DNA of 41,892 bases from Synergistaceae bacterium. Its GTDB lineage: Bacteria; Synergistota; Synergistia; Synergistales; Thermovirgaceae. Numbering within the stretch: position 1 is the stretch's first letter; the number at the start of each line of letters is the position of its first letter. Location of the stretch: the NCBI GenBank assembly GCA_012729145.1, contig JAAYDT010000028.1:1-41892 (forward strand), in the 5' to 3' direction. A program made the translations under genes and the position numbers. The notes under the pieces are model-generated. The model made no database searches and was not told the origin of the DNA. It worked only from the letters and a program-made list of their open reading frames with translations. This document shows positions 1 to 7,442 of this stretch, one piece after another.

Positions 1-1
1 A

Positions 2-350
2 TGGTGGAGGCGCGGGGAATCGAACCCCGGTCCGACAGGGGCCAGCTGCGGGTTTCTCCGTGCGCAGTCTCCGCTTTAGTGTCGGCTCGGGTCTCCCGGA
101 GACGGGATACCCTTACCCGAGTTCTCTGAGGCTTGACCTCACGCGCGAGAACGAAGCGCAAGGAGCAGTCACCATAAGTGACGTCCGCAAGGGGTCCTGG
201 CGACGGAAACCCCAGGGGACGTGGACGCTACTTAAGCGGCCAGTGCGTAGTTATCGTTGGCAATTATTGTTTGCGCCGTGTTTTGCGAGTTCCGGCAACT
301 CGGCACGCTGCCCGTAACCCTCCATCCTGCCGTCGAGACCTGTCGCCCCC
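2..350 (-). ncRNA. ssrA: tmRNA (transfer-messenger RNA)
   Basis: Ribosome-rescue RNA: it charges with alanine, enters stalled ribosomes with SmpB and appends a degradation tag. Read on the minus strand, the 5' end GGGGGCG at 350-344 pairs (one G-U) with CGCCTCC just before the encoded ACCA at 5-2, forming the tRNA-like acceptor stem. The T arm with GGTTCGATTCC lies beside it. The central reading frame ends in YALAA and stop TAA at 234-232. Length 349 nt is normal for a one-piece tmRNA. It follows smpB by 11 bases, a common arrangement, and is probably co-transcribed with it from the promoter at 850-877. Confidence 0.96.
232..261 (-). other. tmRNA tag reading frame (ANDNYALAA)
   Basis: The resume codon is placed at GCC (261-259) by analogy with E. 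coli tmRNA, where a similar A-rich stretch with UAGUC precedes GCA; here AATAATT precedes GCC. Translation gives ANDNYALAA then TAA. The ALAA end is the usual ClpXP/protease signal. A longer in-frame reading (AQTII before it) is open but the shorter tag fits the upstream context better. Confidence 0.8.
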
Positions 351-361
351 ATATTCAGTTG

Positions 362-829
362 TCAAATGTCCCTTTGCCGCTTTTCCTTGATAGCCTTGTC
401 GATATCCCTTTTTGCGTCCCGCTCCGCTATGGTGTCGCGCTTGTCGGATCCTGTCTTGCCCTTGACCAGGGCCAGCTCGACCTTGGCCCAACGGTTCTGC
501 TTCAGATACATGGCAAGGGGAACCAGAGTAAGCCCTTTTTCCCTTGTTTTCGCCCCGAGACGCCTTATCTCGCCCGCGTTCAGCAACAGTTTCCTGGGCC
601 TGAGGGGCTCATGATTGTAATAGGTCCCCTGCTCGTAGGGAGATACATGGACGTTAAAAAGCCATACTTCGGAACCCTGGACCCTGGCATAACCGTCCTT
701 CAGGTTGACTTTCCCCGCGCGGACGGACTTGATCTCCGTCCCGGTAAGGGCTATCCCGGCCTCGATAGTCTCGAGTATAAAATAGTCGTGCCGGGCCTTG
801 CGATTTCTTGCTATGACAAAACCGTCCAT
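362..829 (-). CDS. smpB: SsrA-binding protein SmpB
   Basis: SmpB binds the tRNA-like end of tmRNA and mimics the codon-anticodon part of a tRNA during rescue of stalled ribosomes. The 155-residue protein shows the family pattern: NRKARHDYFILETIEAGI near the start, GTEIKSVRAGKVNLKD, HVSPYEQGTYYNHEPLRPRKLLL, and a basic C-terminal tail after GLTLVPLAMYLK that folds in the decoding centre. The start is the ATG at 829, with GGAGGAG a few bases upstream, rather than a GTG seven codons earlier. It stops 11 bases before the tmRNA 5' end, so the two partners are adjacent on the same strand. Confidence 0.97.
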   Translation of the reverse strand: MDGFVIARNRKARHDYFILETIEAGIALTGTEIKSVRAGKVNLKDGYARVQGSEVWLFNVHVSPYEQGTYYNHEPLRPRKLLLNAGEIRRLGAKTREKGLTLVPLAMYLKQNRWAKVELALVKGKTGSDKRDTIAERDAKRDIDKAIKEKRQRDI

Positions 830-849
830 GTTTCTCCTCCGCACATGCA

Positions 850-877
850 ATTATAGGCTCTTTTCTTCATTAGTCAA
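850..877 (-). promoter_or_regulatory. sigma-70-type promoter for smpB-ssrA
   Basis: On the minus strand, TTGACT (877-872), a 16-base spacer and a perfect TATAAT (855-850). This places the transcript start about 12-15 bases before the smpB ATG at 829. It is one of the best matches to consensus in the window. Confidence 0.8.
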
Positions 878-905
878 CTTTCGTCAGACTGTTGCGGACT
901 CCAAT

Positions 906-935
906 AAAAAAGGGATCCCGGATTAGCGGGATCCC
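906..935 (-). terminator. rho-independent terminator after tRNA-Pro
   Basis: Read on the minus strand, CGGGATCCC stem halves at 935-927 and 920-912 are exact inverted repeats of 9 bp around a 6-base loop (926-921), followed by a run of T (911-906). It closes the tRNA-Pro transcript and separates it from smpB. Confidence 0.9.
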
Positions 936-947
936 ACGGTCTTCTTC

Positions 948-1025
<78 letters not shown>

Positions 1026-1035
1026 AACGACGGGA

Positions 1036-1065
1036 ATTGTAGCATCTTACGGAGGGGGCCGTCAA
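1036..1065 (-). promoter_or_regulatory. promoter for tRNA-Pro
   Basis: TTGACG (1065-1060) and TACAAT (1041-1036) on the minus strand with an 18-base spacer, ending about 10 bases before the tRNA 5' end at 1025. Confidence 0.65.
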
Positions 1066-1084
1066 CGAGAGGGATCTCTGCAGA

Positions 1085-1114
1085 TTGATACCGTAAGCAC
1101 AATCATGGTAATAT
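1085..1114 (+). promoter_or_regulatory. candidate promoter for the AOR gene
   Basis: TTGATA (1085-1090), 18-base spacer and TAATAT (1109-1114) upstream of the oxidoreductase, leaving a leader of roughly 90 bases before the ATG at 1214. It lies back to back with the tRNA-Pro promoter. An overlapping TATTAT at 1113 is an alternative -10 box. Confidence 0.45.
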
Positions 1115-1213
1115 TATTATCACTTCAAATATTCTGCGTACAATGGAGATTATCCTGCCATGCTGGCGGGATTGAGATGTTTTACAGTTCAAATCTCAAG
1201 GGGGGAACAGGTA

Positions 1214-3388
1214 ATGGAGAAAATGAAAGTGCTTGCCGAATGGTCCTACGACCCGGCAAAACCTTTCAGGGGCTATACAGGCAAGACCCTGAAGGTAAAC
1301 GTGGGCGACATGACCTTCGAGTCGAAAGATGTCTCCGAGGACATGAAGTTCAAGTTCACAGGGGGCAGGGGTTTTGGCCTGAAACTGCTCTGGGATTCCG
1401 TCAAGGATACAACGAAGTGGAACGACCCCGAGAACGAGATAGTCATTTCCGGCGGGCCACTTTGCGGAGTGACACAGTACCCCGGAATGGGCAAATTCTA
1501 CGCTGTTTTCGTCTCTCCTCTCACCGACCAGACTTACGACAGCAATGCGGGAGGCCACTTCGGCCCGCTGCTCAAGTTCGCGGGCTGGGACGCAATTGAG
1601 ATCCAGGGAAAGGCACAGAACGATGTTGTTGTCGTCGTGGATGCCGACGCGAAGAAAGTGCAGATACTGGAATCTCCTTTTGATGACGTTAATGCCTACA
1701 CAGTAACTGAAGCGATACACGAATATTATGGCGACCCGAAGGACATAAATGATCGCAGGTTCGTCTCTGTGGTCACTTCCGGGCAGGCCGCGGAGAACAC
1801 ATTCTGGGGTTGCCTCAACAGCAGCTTCTGGGACAGCCACAGAAAGACGGCGAGACTGAAACAAGCAGGACGAGGCGGCGGGGGGACTATTCTCAGAGAC
1901 AAGAAGATAGCGGCACTGGTGGTCAAGACCCATGACCTTTCGGGAACGGCGAACAATCCGGCAGATGTCGATACCCTCACCAGGCTGGGAGCCAAACTCC
2001 ACAAGGAGATAATCACTCTCGACGCCAAACAATGCAGAATGAGAACTGCGGGAACATCCCACCTGAACGAGATCATGAACGAGTACCACCTTCTTCCCAC
2101 GATGAACTACAAGTTCGGACAACATCCCGATGCCGACAAGATCCACTCGAAGATCTATGAAAAGATGTTCACCCAGGGCATCTCCGACGGATGCTGGTAC
2201 GGCTGCACAATGGCCTGCGCAAAGGCTGTGGACGGCTTTGAACTCAAGACCGGCCCCTGGAAGGGCAGAAAGATCACCGTAGACGGTCCGGAATACGAGA
2301 CAGCCGCAAGTTTCGGCCCCAATGTAGGAGTTTATGACCCGGCATGGACTACCGAGACCAACTTCTACGCCGACCATTACGGATTCGACACGATCTCCGC
2401 GGGGACCGGCATAGCCTTCGTCTGCGAATGCTACGAACTGGGCCTTATCAACAAGGAGAACACCAACGGCCTGGAACTGAATTTCGGCAACAAGGATGAC
2501 ATTATGGAACTGATCCACCGAATGGCATCAGGCAAGGACGAGTTCGCCAGGATGGTGGGCCAGGGAGTCCACCGGATGAAGGACCTCTTCGCTGAAAAAT
2601 TTGGTGCCGACAGAAATGTCATGGAGAGGATAGGAATGGAAGGGCAGGGTATCGAGGTATCCGAGTACGTGCCCAAAGAGTCGGTCGCCCAGTGGGGCGG
2701 CTTCTTCCTTACACTGAAGGGCCCCCAGCATGACGAGGCATGGCTGATCTTCATGGACAGGGTCAACAAGCAGCTCCCCACCTTTGAGGACAAGGCCGAG
2801 GCTTTGCACTACTTCCCCAACTTCAGGACCTGGTTCTCCCTGGTCGGACTCTGCAAACTCCCCTGGAACGATATCGAACCTGCCGACAATGCGACAAAGT
2901 ATCCGCCCCAGGAAGCCGCGAGGGTCCCGGAGCACGTCCAGAACTACGTGGACATATTCAACGCTGTTACAGGGCAGAATATCACCAAGGAAGACCTGAT
3001 ACACCAGGCCGAGCGGGTCTATAACTTCCAACGCGTCTTCCAGCTGCGCCTTGGGAAGGGCACCAGGAAGTTCCACAACATACCCGACAGGGCCCTCGGG
3101 CCGGTCTGGGCAGATGAGTGGGAGGCACGGGCGGAGTACTACGACAACGAACTGAAAGCAGGCGGGGTCGACCCGGCAGGCCTCTCCTCCCAGGAGAAGT
3201 GCGACAGACTGCAGAAGATCCGCAGGGAACAGTGGGAGAAACTGGTAGACACCGTCTACAGACGCCGTGGCTGGGACAAGAACGGTATCCCCACTGTCAA
3301 GAAACTTAAGGAACTCGGGATGGACATACCCGAAGTTGTCGCAGTCGTAGAAAAACACGCAAAACCGGAGGACCAGTGGAAGGATTAG
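1214..3388 (+). CDS. aldehyde:ferredoxin oxidoreductase family protein (tungsten/molybdenum bis-pterin enzyme)
   Basis: A 724-residue AOR-family enzyme. Family members carry a tungsto- or molybdo-bispterin cofactor and one [4Fe-4S] cluster and usually oxidise aldehydes to acids with ferredoxin. Visible features: N-terminal pterin-binding domain with TGGRGFGLKLLWD and ISGGPLCG; the AGRGGGGTILRDKKIAALVVK pterin loop (about 219-238); cluster cysteines C327, C331 and C335 in CWYGCTMAC, and the distal C547 in LCKLPW. At 724 residues it exceeds the classical AOR (about 605) and is nearer the YdhV-like branch, so the substrate is uncertain. Start at ATG 1214, behind a purine-rich AAGGGGGGAACAG; an upstream in-frame start at 1160 has no ribosome site. 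A ThiS/MoaD-like gene follows after 4 bases. Confidence 0.88.
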   Translation: MEKMKVLAEWSYDPAKPFRGYTGKTLKVNVGDMTFESKDVSEDMKFKFTGGRGFGLKLLWDSVKDTTKWNDPENEIVISGGPLCGVTQYPGMGKFYAVFVSPLTDQTYDSNAGGHFGPLLKFAGWDAIEIQGKAQNDVVVVVDADAKKVQILESPFDDVNAYTVTEAIHEYYGDPKDINDRRFVSVVTSGQAAENTFWGCLNSSFWDSHRKTARLKQAGRGGGGTILRDKKIAALVVKTHDLSGTANNPADVDTLTRLGAKLHKEIITLDAKQCRMRTAGTSHLNEIMNEYHLLPTMNYKFGQHPDADKIHSKIYEKMFTQGISDGCWYGCTMACAKAVDGFELKTGPWKGRKITVDGPEYETAASFGPNVGVYDPAWTTETNFYADHYGFDTISAGTGIAFVCECYELGLINKENTNGLELNFGNKDDIMELIHRMASGKDEFARMVGQGVHRMKDLFAEKFGADRNVMERIGMEGQGIEVSEYVPKESVAQWGGFFLTLKGPQHDEAWLIFMDRVNKQLPTFEDKAEALHYFPNFRTWFSLVGLCKLPWNDIEPADNATKYPPQEAARVPEHVQNYVDIFNAVTGQNITKEDLIHQAERVYNFQRVFQLRLGKGTRKFHNIPDRALGPVWADEWEARAEYYDNELKAGGVDPAGLSSQEKCDRLQKIRREQWEKLVDTVYRRRGWDKNGIPTVKKLKELGMDIPEVVAVVEKHAKPEDQWKD

Positions 3389-3392
3389 CTCC

Positions 3393-3590
3393 ATGATCGT
3401 GGTGAACGGGGAACCCATGGAATGGAAGGAAGGAATGACCGTAAGGGACGTTATCAACGAGAAGAGATACGTCTTCCCGCTGCTCGCTGTCTGGATCGAT
3501 AATTCTTCTGTCCCCAGGGATCATTTCGCTACCACTCCGGTCCCCGACGGCGCCAATGTTCAGATCATCCATATGATCAGCGGTGGTTAG
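3393..3590 (+). CDS. ThiS/MoaD-family sulfur carrier protein
   Basis: A 65-residue ubiquitin-fold protein ending in Gly-Gly (HMISGG), the C-terminus that is adenylated and thiocarboxylated in ThiS and MoaD. The VNGEPMEWKEGMTVRDVI start and the GANVQIIHMISGG end match the fold. Small carriers of this type often sit next to AOR genes and are thought to supply the dithiolene sulfur of the pterin cofactor. Only 4 bases separate it from the oxidoreductase and a terminator follows at once, so the two form a two-gene unit. No thiamine genes are nearby, so a role in W/Mo cofactor supply is more likely than thiazole synthesis; this is inference. Confidence 0.82.
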   Translation: MIVVNGEPMEWKEGMTVRDVINEKRYVFPLLAVWIDNSSVPRDHFATTPVPDGANVQIIHMISGG

Positions 3591-3603
3591 AACAGTTCGA
3601 TGC

Positions 3604-3637
3604 AAAAAGGGGGCAGGCCAGAAGGCCTGCCCCCTTT
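3604..3637. terminator. bidirectional hairpin terminator
   Basis: A 14-bp perfect stem (3606-3619 with 3624-3637) around the loop AGAA. On the minus strand the stem is followed by five T (3608-3604); on the plus strand the tail is weaker (TTTCCATTT). It lies between two converging genes, the sulfur carrier ending at 3590 and the minus-strand gene ending at 3660, and can serve both. Confidence 0.85.
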
Positions 3638-3659
3638 CCATTTGCCGAGGTCCCGTCGG

Positions 3660-4319
3660 CTATTTCTGATTGGGATCGTCGTGTTTGTTAGGCCTCAGGG
3701 GGTTATTGTTATGTTCCTGCCTTGCCGTTCTGTTCTCCCAGCGTAGCCTTCCATTATCACCAGTCTCGACGGCAATTGGGATCTCTGTCCAGCCCCAGGG
3801 TGTCACCATGATGAACCTGAGCTCCACTCCGTGAGAGGCCAGGGCGCTGAAGTGCTGAACATAACGCACGACTTCCCCTATCACCCAGCTGTCGCTCAGC
3901 ATCCATACCCGCTGGCAATGATCCCTGCCGAAAAGGGCGGCATAATCTATTGCCATCCGCATCCCCTCGTCGAAATCCACAGGACCGAGACAGAGCACTA
4001 CGGCATCCTCGTGCCCGATAGGCTCTGTTGTGGCAGGAAGAATATCGGCGAACTTATCCACCCATTCAAGCTGGGAGATCAGTGCTTCAGGGTCCCCCTG
4101 TTTCCTGTCCCCGAAACCGAACAGGAAGTCCTCGGCGGAGATCTCTCCTTCGCCGGCAAGAGCCGACACCATCCACTCCTGTATCTGGGAAGCTAGTCTC
4201 TCAATATAAGAGGGGCAGTCCCTTCCAGACATTGCTTTCAGGATGTCACCCACCGTCCATTCCTCGCTCGGATCGAAACCTTCCCATTCGTTGCTCCTCT
4301 TTGGATCATTGGCGCCCAT
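3660..4319 (-). CDS. hypothetical protein, 219 residues
   Basis: I do not recognise this protein. It is acidic in its first half (NEWEGFDPSEEWTVGDIL, then two further Asp/Glu-rich stretches), without signal peptide or membrane segment, and so probably cytoplasmic. The centre (EDAVVLCLGPVDFDEGMRMA, then ALFGRDHCQRVWMLSDSWVIGEV) alternates hydrophobic strands and helices like a Rossmann-type or nucleotide-handling fold, and the C-terminus is polar and Asn/Arg-rich (EHNNNPLRPNKHDDPNQK). The start is the ATG at 4319, with GGAGG eight bases upstream; a GTG three codons earlier lies inside that site. It is transcribed away from the isochorismatase gene and converges on the terminator at 3604. Confidence 0.7.
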   Translation of the reverse strand: MGANDPKRSNEWEGFDPSEEWTVGDILKAMSGRDCPSYIERLASQIQEWMVSALAGEGEISAEDFLFGFGDRKQGDPEALISQLEWVDKFADILPATTEPIGHEDAVVLCLGPVDFDEGMRMAIDYAALFGRDHCQRVWMLSDSWVIGEVVRYVQHFSALASHGVELRFIMVTPWGWTEIPIAVETGDNGRLRWENRTARQEHNNNPLRPNKHDDPNQK

Positions 4320-4407
4320 GAAACACACCTCCCCCGGGCTTTCAAGTTTTCAGAGCATAGCATATTTCAATGAAATAGACACGGGGCAACAGAGGCCGTC
4401 TTTGGCC

Positions 4408-4424
4408 TATAATAACCCTATAAT
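4408..4424 (+). promoter_or_regulatory. tandem TATAAT boxes upstream of the isochorismatase gene
   Basis: Two exact TATAAT hexamers at 4408-4413 and 4419-4424. No good -35 is visible at 16-18 bases from either one (GGGCAA is the nearest for the first), so this is a -10-only prediction. Confidence 0.4.
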
Positions 4425-4456
4425 CGAGAATAATGAAGGAAACGGGGTGTGTTTTG

Positions 4457-5014
4457 ATGCGACCTTTCAGGATCGATCCCGAAAAGGTGCAGCTGCTCGT
4501 TATCGACCTTCAGGAAAAGATGCTTCCTGCAGTTCATGGTTGGGAAAAAGTGGACAGGAACACCGGGGTATTGATCGAAGCCTGCAAAGTAACGGCAGTT
4601 CCCGTAAAGTACACTGAGCACTACCCTAAAGGGCTTGGGAAAACAGTTCCTTCAGTTATGGAAAAACTTCCTGTTCAGGCCGGAAGAATGGAGAAGATCC
4701 ACTTTTCCTGCTGCATGGAGGAAGGATTTGAGGATTTCCTCAGGTCTGGAGGAAGGGATCAGGTCATTGTTGCCGGGGTGGAGAGCCATATCTGTGTCCT
4801 TGGGACTGTGATCGACCTTATGGCTATTGGCATGCGTGTAGTGCTGGCTGCCGATGCATGTTCCAGCAGGGATCCGGAACATCACCGCCTTGCCTGTGAT
4901 GCGATGGTCTCAGCCGGGGCTCTCGTGGTACCAGTTGAAACGGTAGTGTACCAGTTGCTTGGAAGGGCAGGAACGGAGCAGTTCAAGTCGATGCTCCCGT
5001 TTTTCAAGGCCTGA
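4457..5014 (+). CDS. isochorismatase-family cysteine hydrolase
   Basis: A 185-residue cysteine hydrolase of the isochorismatase/nicotinamidase superfamily. The catalytic triad is visible as D17 in LVIDLQEKM, K80 in EKIHFSC, and C113 in VAGVESHICVLGT, the last after the usual cis-peptide turn. It resembles the small YcaC/ISOC1-like branch rather than nicotinamidase, because the nicotinamidase metal-binding DxHxxxH is absent; the substrate is unknown. The chosen start has GGGGTG eight bases before ATG 4457; an in-frame ATG at 4433 would add eight residues. The malic enzyme gene follows after 34 bases on the same strand, so the two may be co-transcribed. Confidence 0.82.
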   Translation: MRPFRIDPEKVQLLVIDLQEKMLPAVHGWEKVDRNTGVLIEACKVTAVPVKYTEHYPKGLGKTVPSVMEKLPVQAGRMEKIHFSCCMEEGFEDFLRSGGRDQVIVAGVESHICVLGTVIDLMAIGMRVVLAADACSSRDPEHHRLACDAMVSAGALVVPVETVVYQLLGRAGTEQFKSMLPFFKA

Positions 5015-5048
5015 AGACCCGGGATACTTATAACAGGGAGGAAAACCT

Positions 5049-6293
5049 ATGCCGACAGACAGGACAAGAGCCCTGGAACTCCACAGGAAGGCAAGGGGGA
5101 AGATCAAGATCTACCCCACCATCAACATCCACAACGAGGAGGATATGGCCCTGGCCTATATCCCTGGGAGCGTCCCGCCAGCTCTCGCCATTCAGGAAGA
5201 TGAGGGGATGAGCTTTGAGTACACCGGGAGGGGCAACAGGATCGCGGTCATCTCCGACGGGAGCGCGGTCCTTGGGCTTGGGAACGTAGGACCCTGTGCG
5301 GCTCTTCCGGTCATAGAGGGGAAATGCCTCCTCTTCAAGCTCTTCGGCGACGTGAACGCGATCCCGGTATGCCTCGACACCCAGGATACGGAGGACATCA
5401 TACATTTCTGCACCCTTCTCGCCCCTACCCTTGGGGGGATCAACATCGAGGACATAGCAAGCCCCAAGACATTCACCATCGTCCAGGAGCTGAGATCCAG
5501 GATCAATATACCGGTACTCTGCGACGATCAGCACGGAACTGCTGTCATAGTCCTTGCGGGCATCCATAATGCGCTGGAGGTCCAGGACCGGAAGCTCCGG
5601 GACATGAAGATCGTGATCAACGGCGCAGGATCAGCGGGGATAGCCACTGCTGAACTCCTTCTCAAGGCCGGTGCGGAGAATATTGTGGTACTGAACAGCT
5701 CGGGGATACTCAACGAGGACAACCCCAGGATGAACCATGTGCAGAAAGAGCTTGCGGAGAAGACAAATCCCGAGAAGAGGTCCGGAGGACTTGAGAAAGC
5801 CATCGAAGGGGCCAACATTTTCATCGGCCTTTCCAAGGGAGGGGTATTCCCGGCGGAGTTAATTAAACTAATGTCCGGGGACCCGGTAATACTTGCCATG
5901 GCCCTTCCGGATCCCGAGATACTACCCGAAGAGGCGATCGCGGCAGGTGCAGCAATAGTAGCCACCGGAGGTCCCGGGTTTCAGAACGCCATGCCCAACA
6001 CCCTCTCCTCTCCCGGGATAATGAGGGGCCTTCTCGATGTCAGGGCAACGGTGCTCAACCATAACATGCTGCTGGAAGCGGCCAGAGCGCTCGCCGACGT
6101 TGTGGACAGGCGCAGGCTGGGGCCCGGCAAGATCATGCCGGATATCTTCTGCGACGAGGCTGCGCCCAGAGTGGCAGAGGCGGTAGGTCAGGCCGCCATA
6201 GCTGAAGGCTTTGCGACAAGGGAGGTCCCCAAAGGCGAGATATACAACAACCTCTGGCAGAGCCTCTACGGCGAGCAGATCATGAGATTCTGA
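5049..6293 (+). CDS. NAD(P)-dependent malic enzyme (oxaloacetate-decarboxylating malate dehydrogenase)
   Basis: Converts malate to pyruvate and CO2 with reduction of NAD(P). The 414-residue length fits the short bacterial class. Seen: Y37 in LAYIPGSV (general acid), RGNRIAVISDGSAVLGLGNVGP, K92 in EGKCLLFK (general base), metal ligands E134/D135 in GGINIEDIASP and D159/D160 in CDDQHGT, and the Rossmann loop NGAGSAGIA near 191. NAD or NADP preference cannot be read with confidence. GGGAGG precedes the ATG. In an anaerobe growing on organic or amino acids it links C4 acids to pyruvate. No clear terminator is visible in the 61 bases before the converging gene at 6355. Confidence 0.93.
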   Translation: MPTDRTRALELHRKARGKIKIYPTINIHNEEDMALAYIPGSVPPALAIQEDEGMSFEYTGRGNRIAVISDGSAVLGLGNVGPCAALPVIEGKCLLFKLFGDVNAIPVCLDTQDTEDIIHFCTLLAPTLGGINIEDIASPKTFTIVQELRSRINIPVLCDDQHGTAVIVLAGIHNALEVQDRKLRDMKIVINGAGSAGIATAELLLKAGAENIVVLNSSGILNEDNPRMNHVQKELAEKTNPEKRSGGLEKAIEGANIFIGLSKGGVFPAELIKLMSGDPVILAMALPDPEILPEEAIAAGAAIVATGGPGFQNAMPNTLSSPGIMRGLLDVRATVLNHNMLLEAARALADVVDRRRLGPGKIMPDIFCDEAAPRVAEAVGQAAIAEGFATREVPKGEIYNNLWQSLYGEQIMRF

Positions 6294-6354
6294 GGACACT
6301 GGTACGACGGATCGTCAATTGAGGATCCACGGACCAGGGGAAATGAGGCGGGGG

Positions 6355-6873
6355 TCATCTTCTGCTGATCTCCGCCTTTACCTTTTTTTCATAGGCCAGG
6401 AGCCTTTTCTTAAGTGAGACCCCCCTCGGACCTCCGTATCCGCGAAGGCTGCCGTCACTCCCGATGACCCTGTGACAGGGAATGAAGAGAGCCCATGGGT
6501 TGTAACGCATTACCGATCCGACCGCCCTTGCTGCCTTGGGGTTGCCTGCCCTTTCCGCCACCTGTCCATAGGTAAGCACCTCCCCGAAGGGGATGGCTTC
6601 GACCACTTCCAAGACCCTCCTGGAGAATTCGGGGATTTCATGTTCATAACAGTAGGTCACAAGAGGTCTTTCGCCCCTCCAGAAGAACTCCCAGGATCTT
6701 TCCAGCCAGATAGGCAGTACCTCCTGCGTCACCTTCCCCTTGCCGGAAAACCTACAGGATGTAATGCCGCAAAGTCCTCCGGGTACCCAACTAACCAACC
6801 ACATGCCGCAGGGAGAATCAAGCACAGATGATGATACCTCTTCGTTGATCCCTCTTCTGTGCCAGGCGAGCAT
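6355..6873 (-). CDS. ogt: methylated-DNA--[protein]-cysteine S-methyltransferase
   Basis: Suicide DNA-repair protein that moves alkyl groups from O6-alkylguanine or O4-alkylthymine to its own cysteine. The 172-residue protein has the C-terminal catalytic domain IPFGEVLTYGQVAERAGNPKAARAVGSVMR followed by IPCHRVIGSDGSLRGYGG; the acceptor is C133 in PCHRV. The N-terminal part is short, as in Ogt-like enzymes without the Ada regulatory domain. Start at ATG 6873, whose A is the last base of the stop of the gene before (TGATG), with GGAGG eight bases upstream, so translation is coupled to the methyltransferase gene. It is the last gene of a four-gene minus-strand group. Confidence 0.93.
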   Translation of the reverse strand: MLAWHRRGINEEVSSSVLDSPCGMWLVSWVPGGLCGITSCRFSGKGKVTQEVLPIWLERSWEFFWRGERPLVTYCYEHEIPEFSRRVLEVVEAIPFGEVLTYGQVAERAGNPKAARAVGSVMRYNPWALFIPCHRVIGSDGSLRGYGGPRGVSLKKRLLAYEKKVKAEISRR

Positions 6874-7442
6874 CACCACCACCTCCGGGAAAGGATAAGC
6901 AAGGTTCCTGCCAGGGTGACCCAGAGAGAGTGCCTCTCGCTTCTCCAGAGGACAACCCTGTCAAACGGTCCTCGTAGTTCTGCCAGGGAAGGGGCTTTCA
7001 GAGGGAAGAACCTTCCTGCCCTTTCGGAGTACCTGGCAAAATCCACAGGGAAGTTCTTCCTGAGGAAAGATTCCTCGTAGGGTATGACCAGCATCAGGTA
7101 CAGAAATACAAAAACTGCCGAGAAAATGATAAAGGCCGCAAAACTTCCTGAAAGTACGCACCAACCGACCCCGATAAGGGCGTTGCCCAGGTAGAGGGGG
7201 TTCCTGGCAATGGAGTATGGCCCCCAGGTGACAAGACCTTCCGCGCCGACCTCCTCACCCCGGTATTGCCTGATGGTGCCCGCCGCCCAGAACCGGATAC
7301 CCTGGCCCAGGGCGACGGGGATCAGTCCATAGAGAGGACCTGCCGTTCCAGGGCGGGAGAGGAAGAGGATCAACAGGAAGAAGAGAGTCCAGATACCGCC
7401 TCTGAAACGGAATGCGAGGGAGCCCATTCTATCCAGGTTCAT
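6873..7442 (-). CDS. isoprenylcysteine carboxyl methyltransferase-like membrane methyltransferase
   Basis: A 189-residue integral membrane protein of the ICMT/phospholipid-methyltransferase superfamily. About four to five hydrophobic segments are visible, starting with GIWTLFFLLILFL. The signature is the SAM-binding stretch around GLVTWGPYSIARNPLYLGN with the later YEESFLRKNF, a conserved Glu, and FARYSERAGRFFP. In bacteria such proteins methylate lipids or other membrane-bound small molecules; the substrate here is unknown. It starts in a 4-base overlap (ATGA) with the stop of the preceding flippase-like gene and ends in an overlap with ogt, so the three are translationally coupled. Confidence 0.8.
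   Translation of the reverse strand: MNLDRMGSLAFRFRGGIWTLFFLLILFLSRPGTAGPLYGLIPVALGQGIRFWAAGTIRQYRGEEVGAEGLVTWGPYSIARNPLYLGNALIGVGWCVLSGSFAAFIIFSAVFVFLYLMLVIPYEESFLRKNFPVDFARYSERAGRFFPLKAPSLAELRGPFDRVVLWRSERHSLWVTLAGTLLILSRRWW

Noticed and set aside
1196-2518. 440-codon open frame on the minus strand inside the AOR gene
   Set aside because: Opposite a strongly recognised oxidoreductase; it lacks a ribosome site and known motifs.
6294-6354. Terminator between the malic enzyme and ogt genes
   Set aside because: Only short inverted repeats (GGATC...GATCC) without a stable stem or T run are visible.
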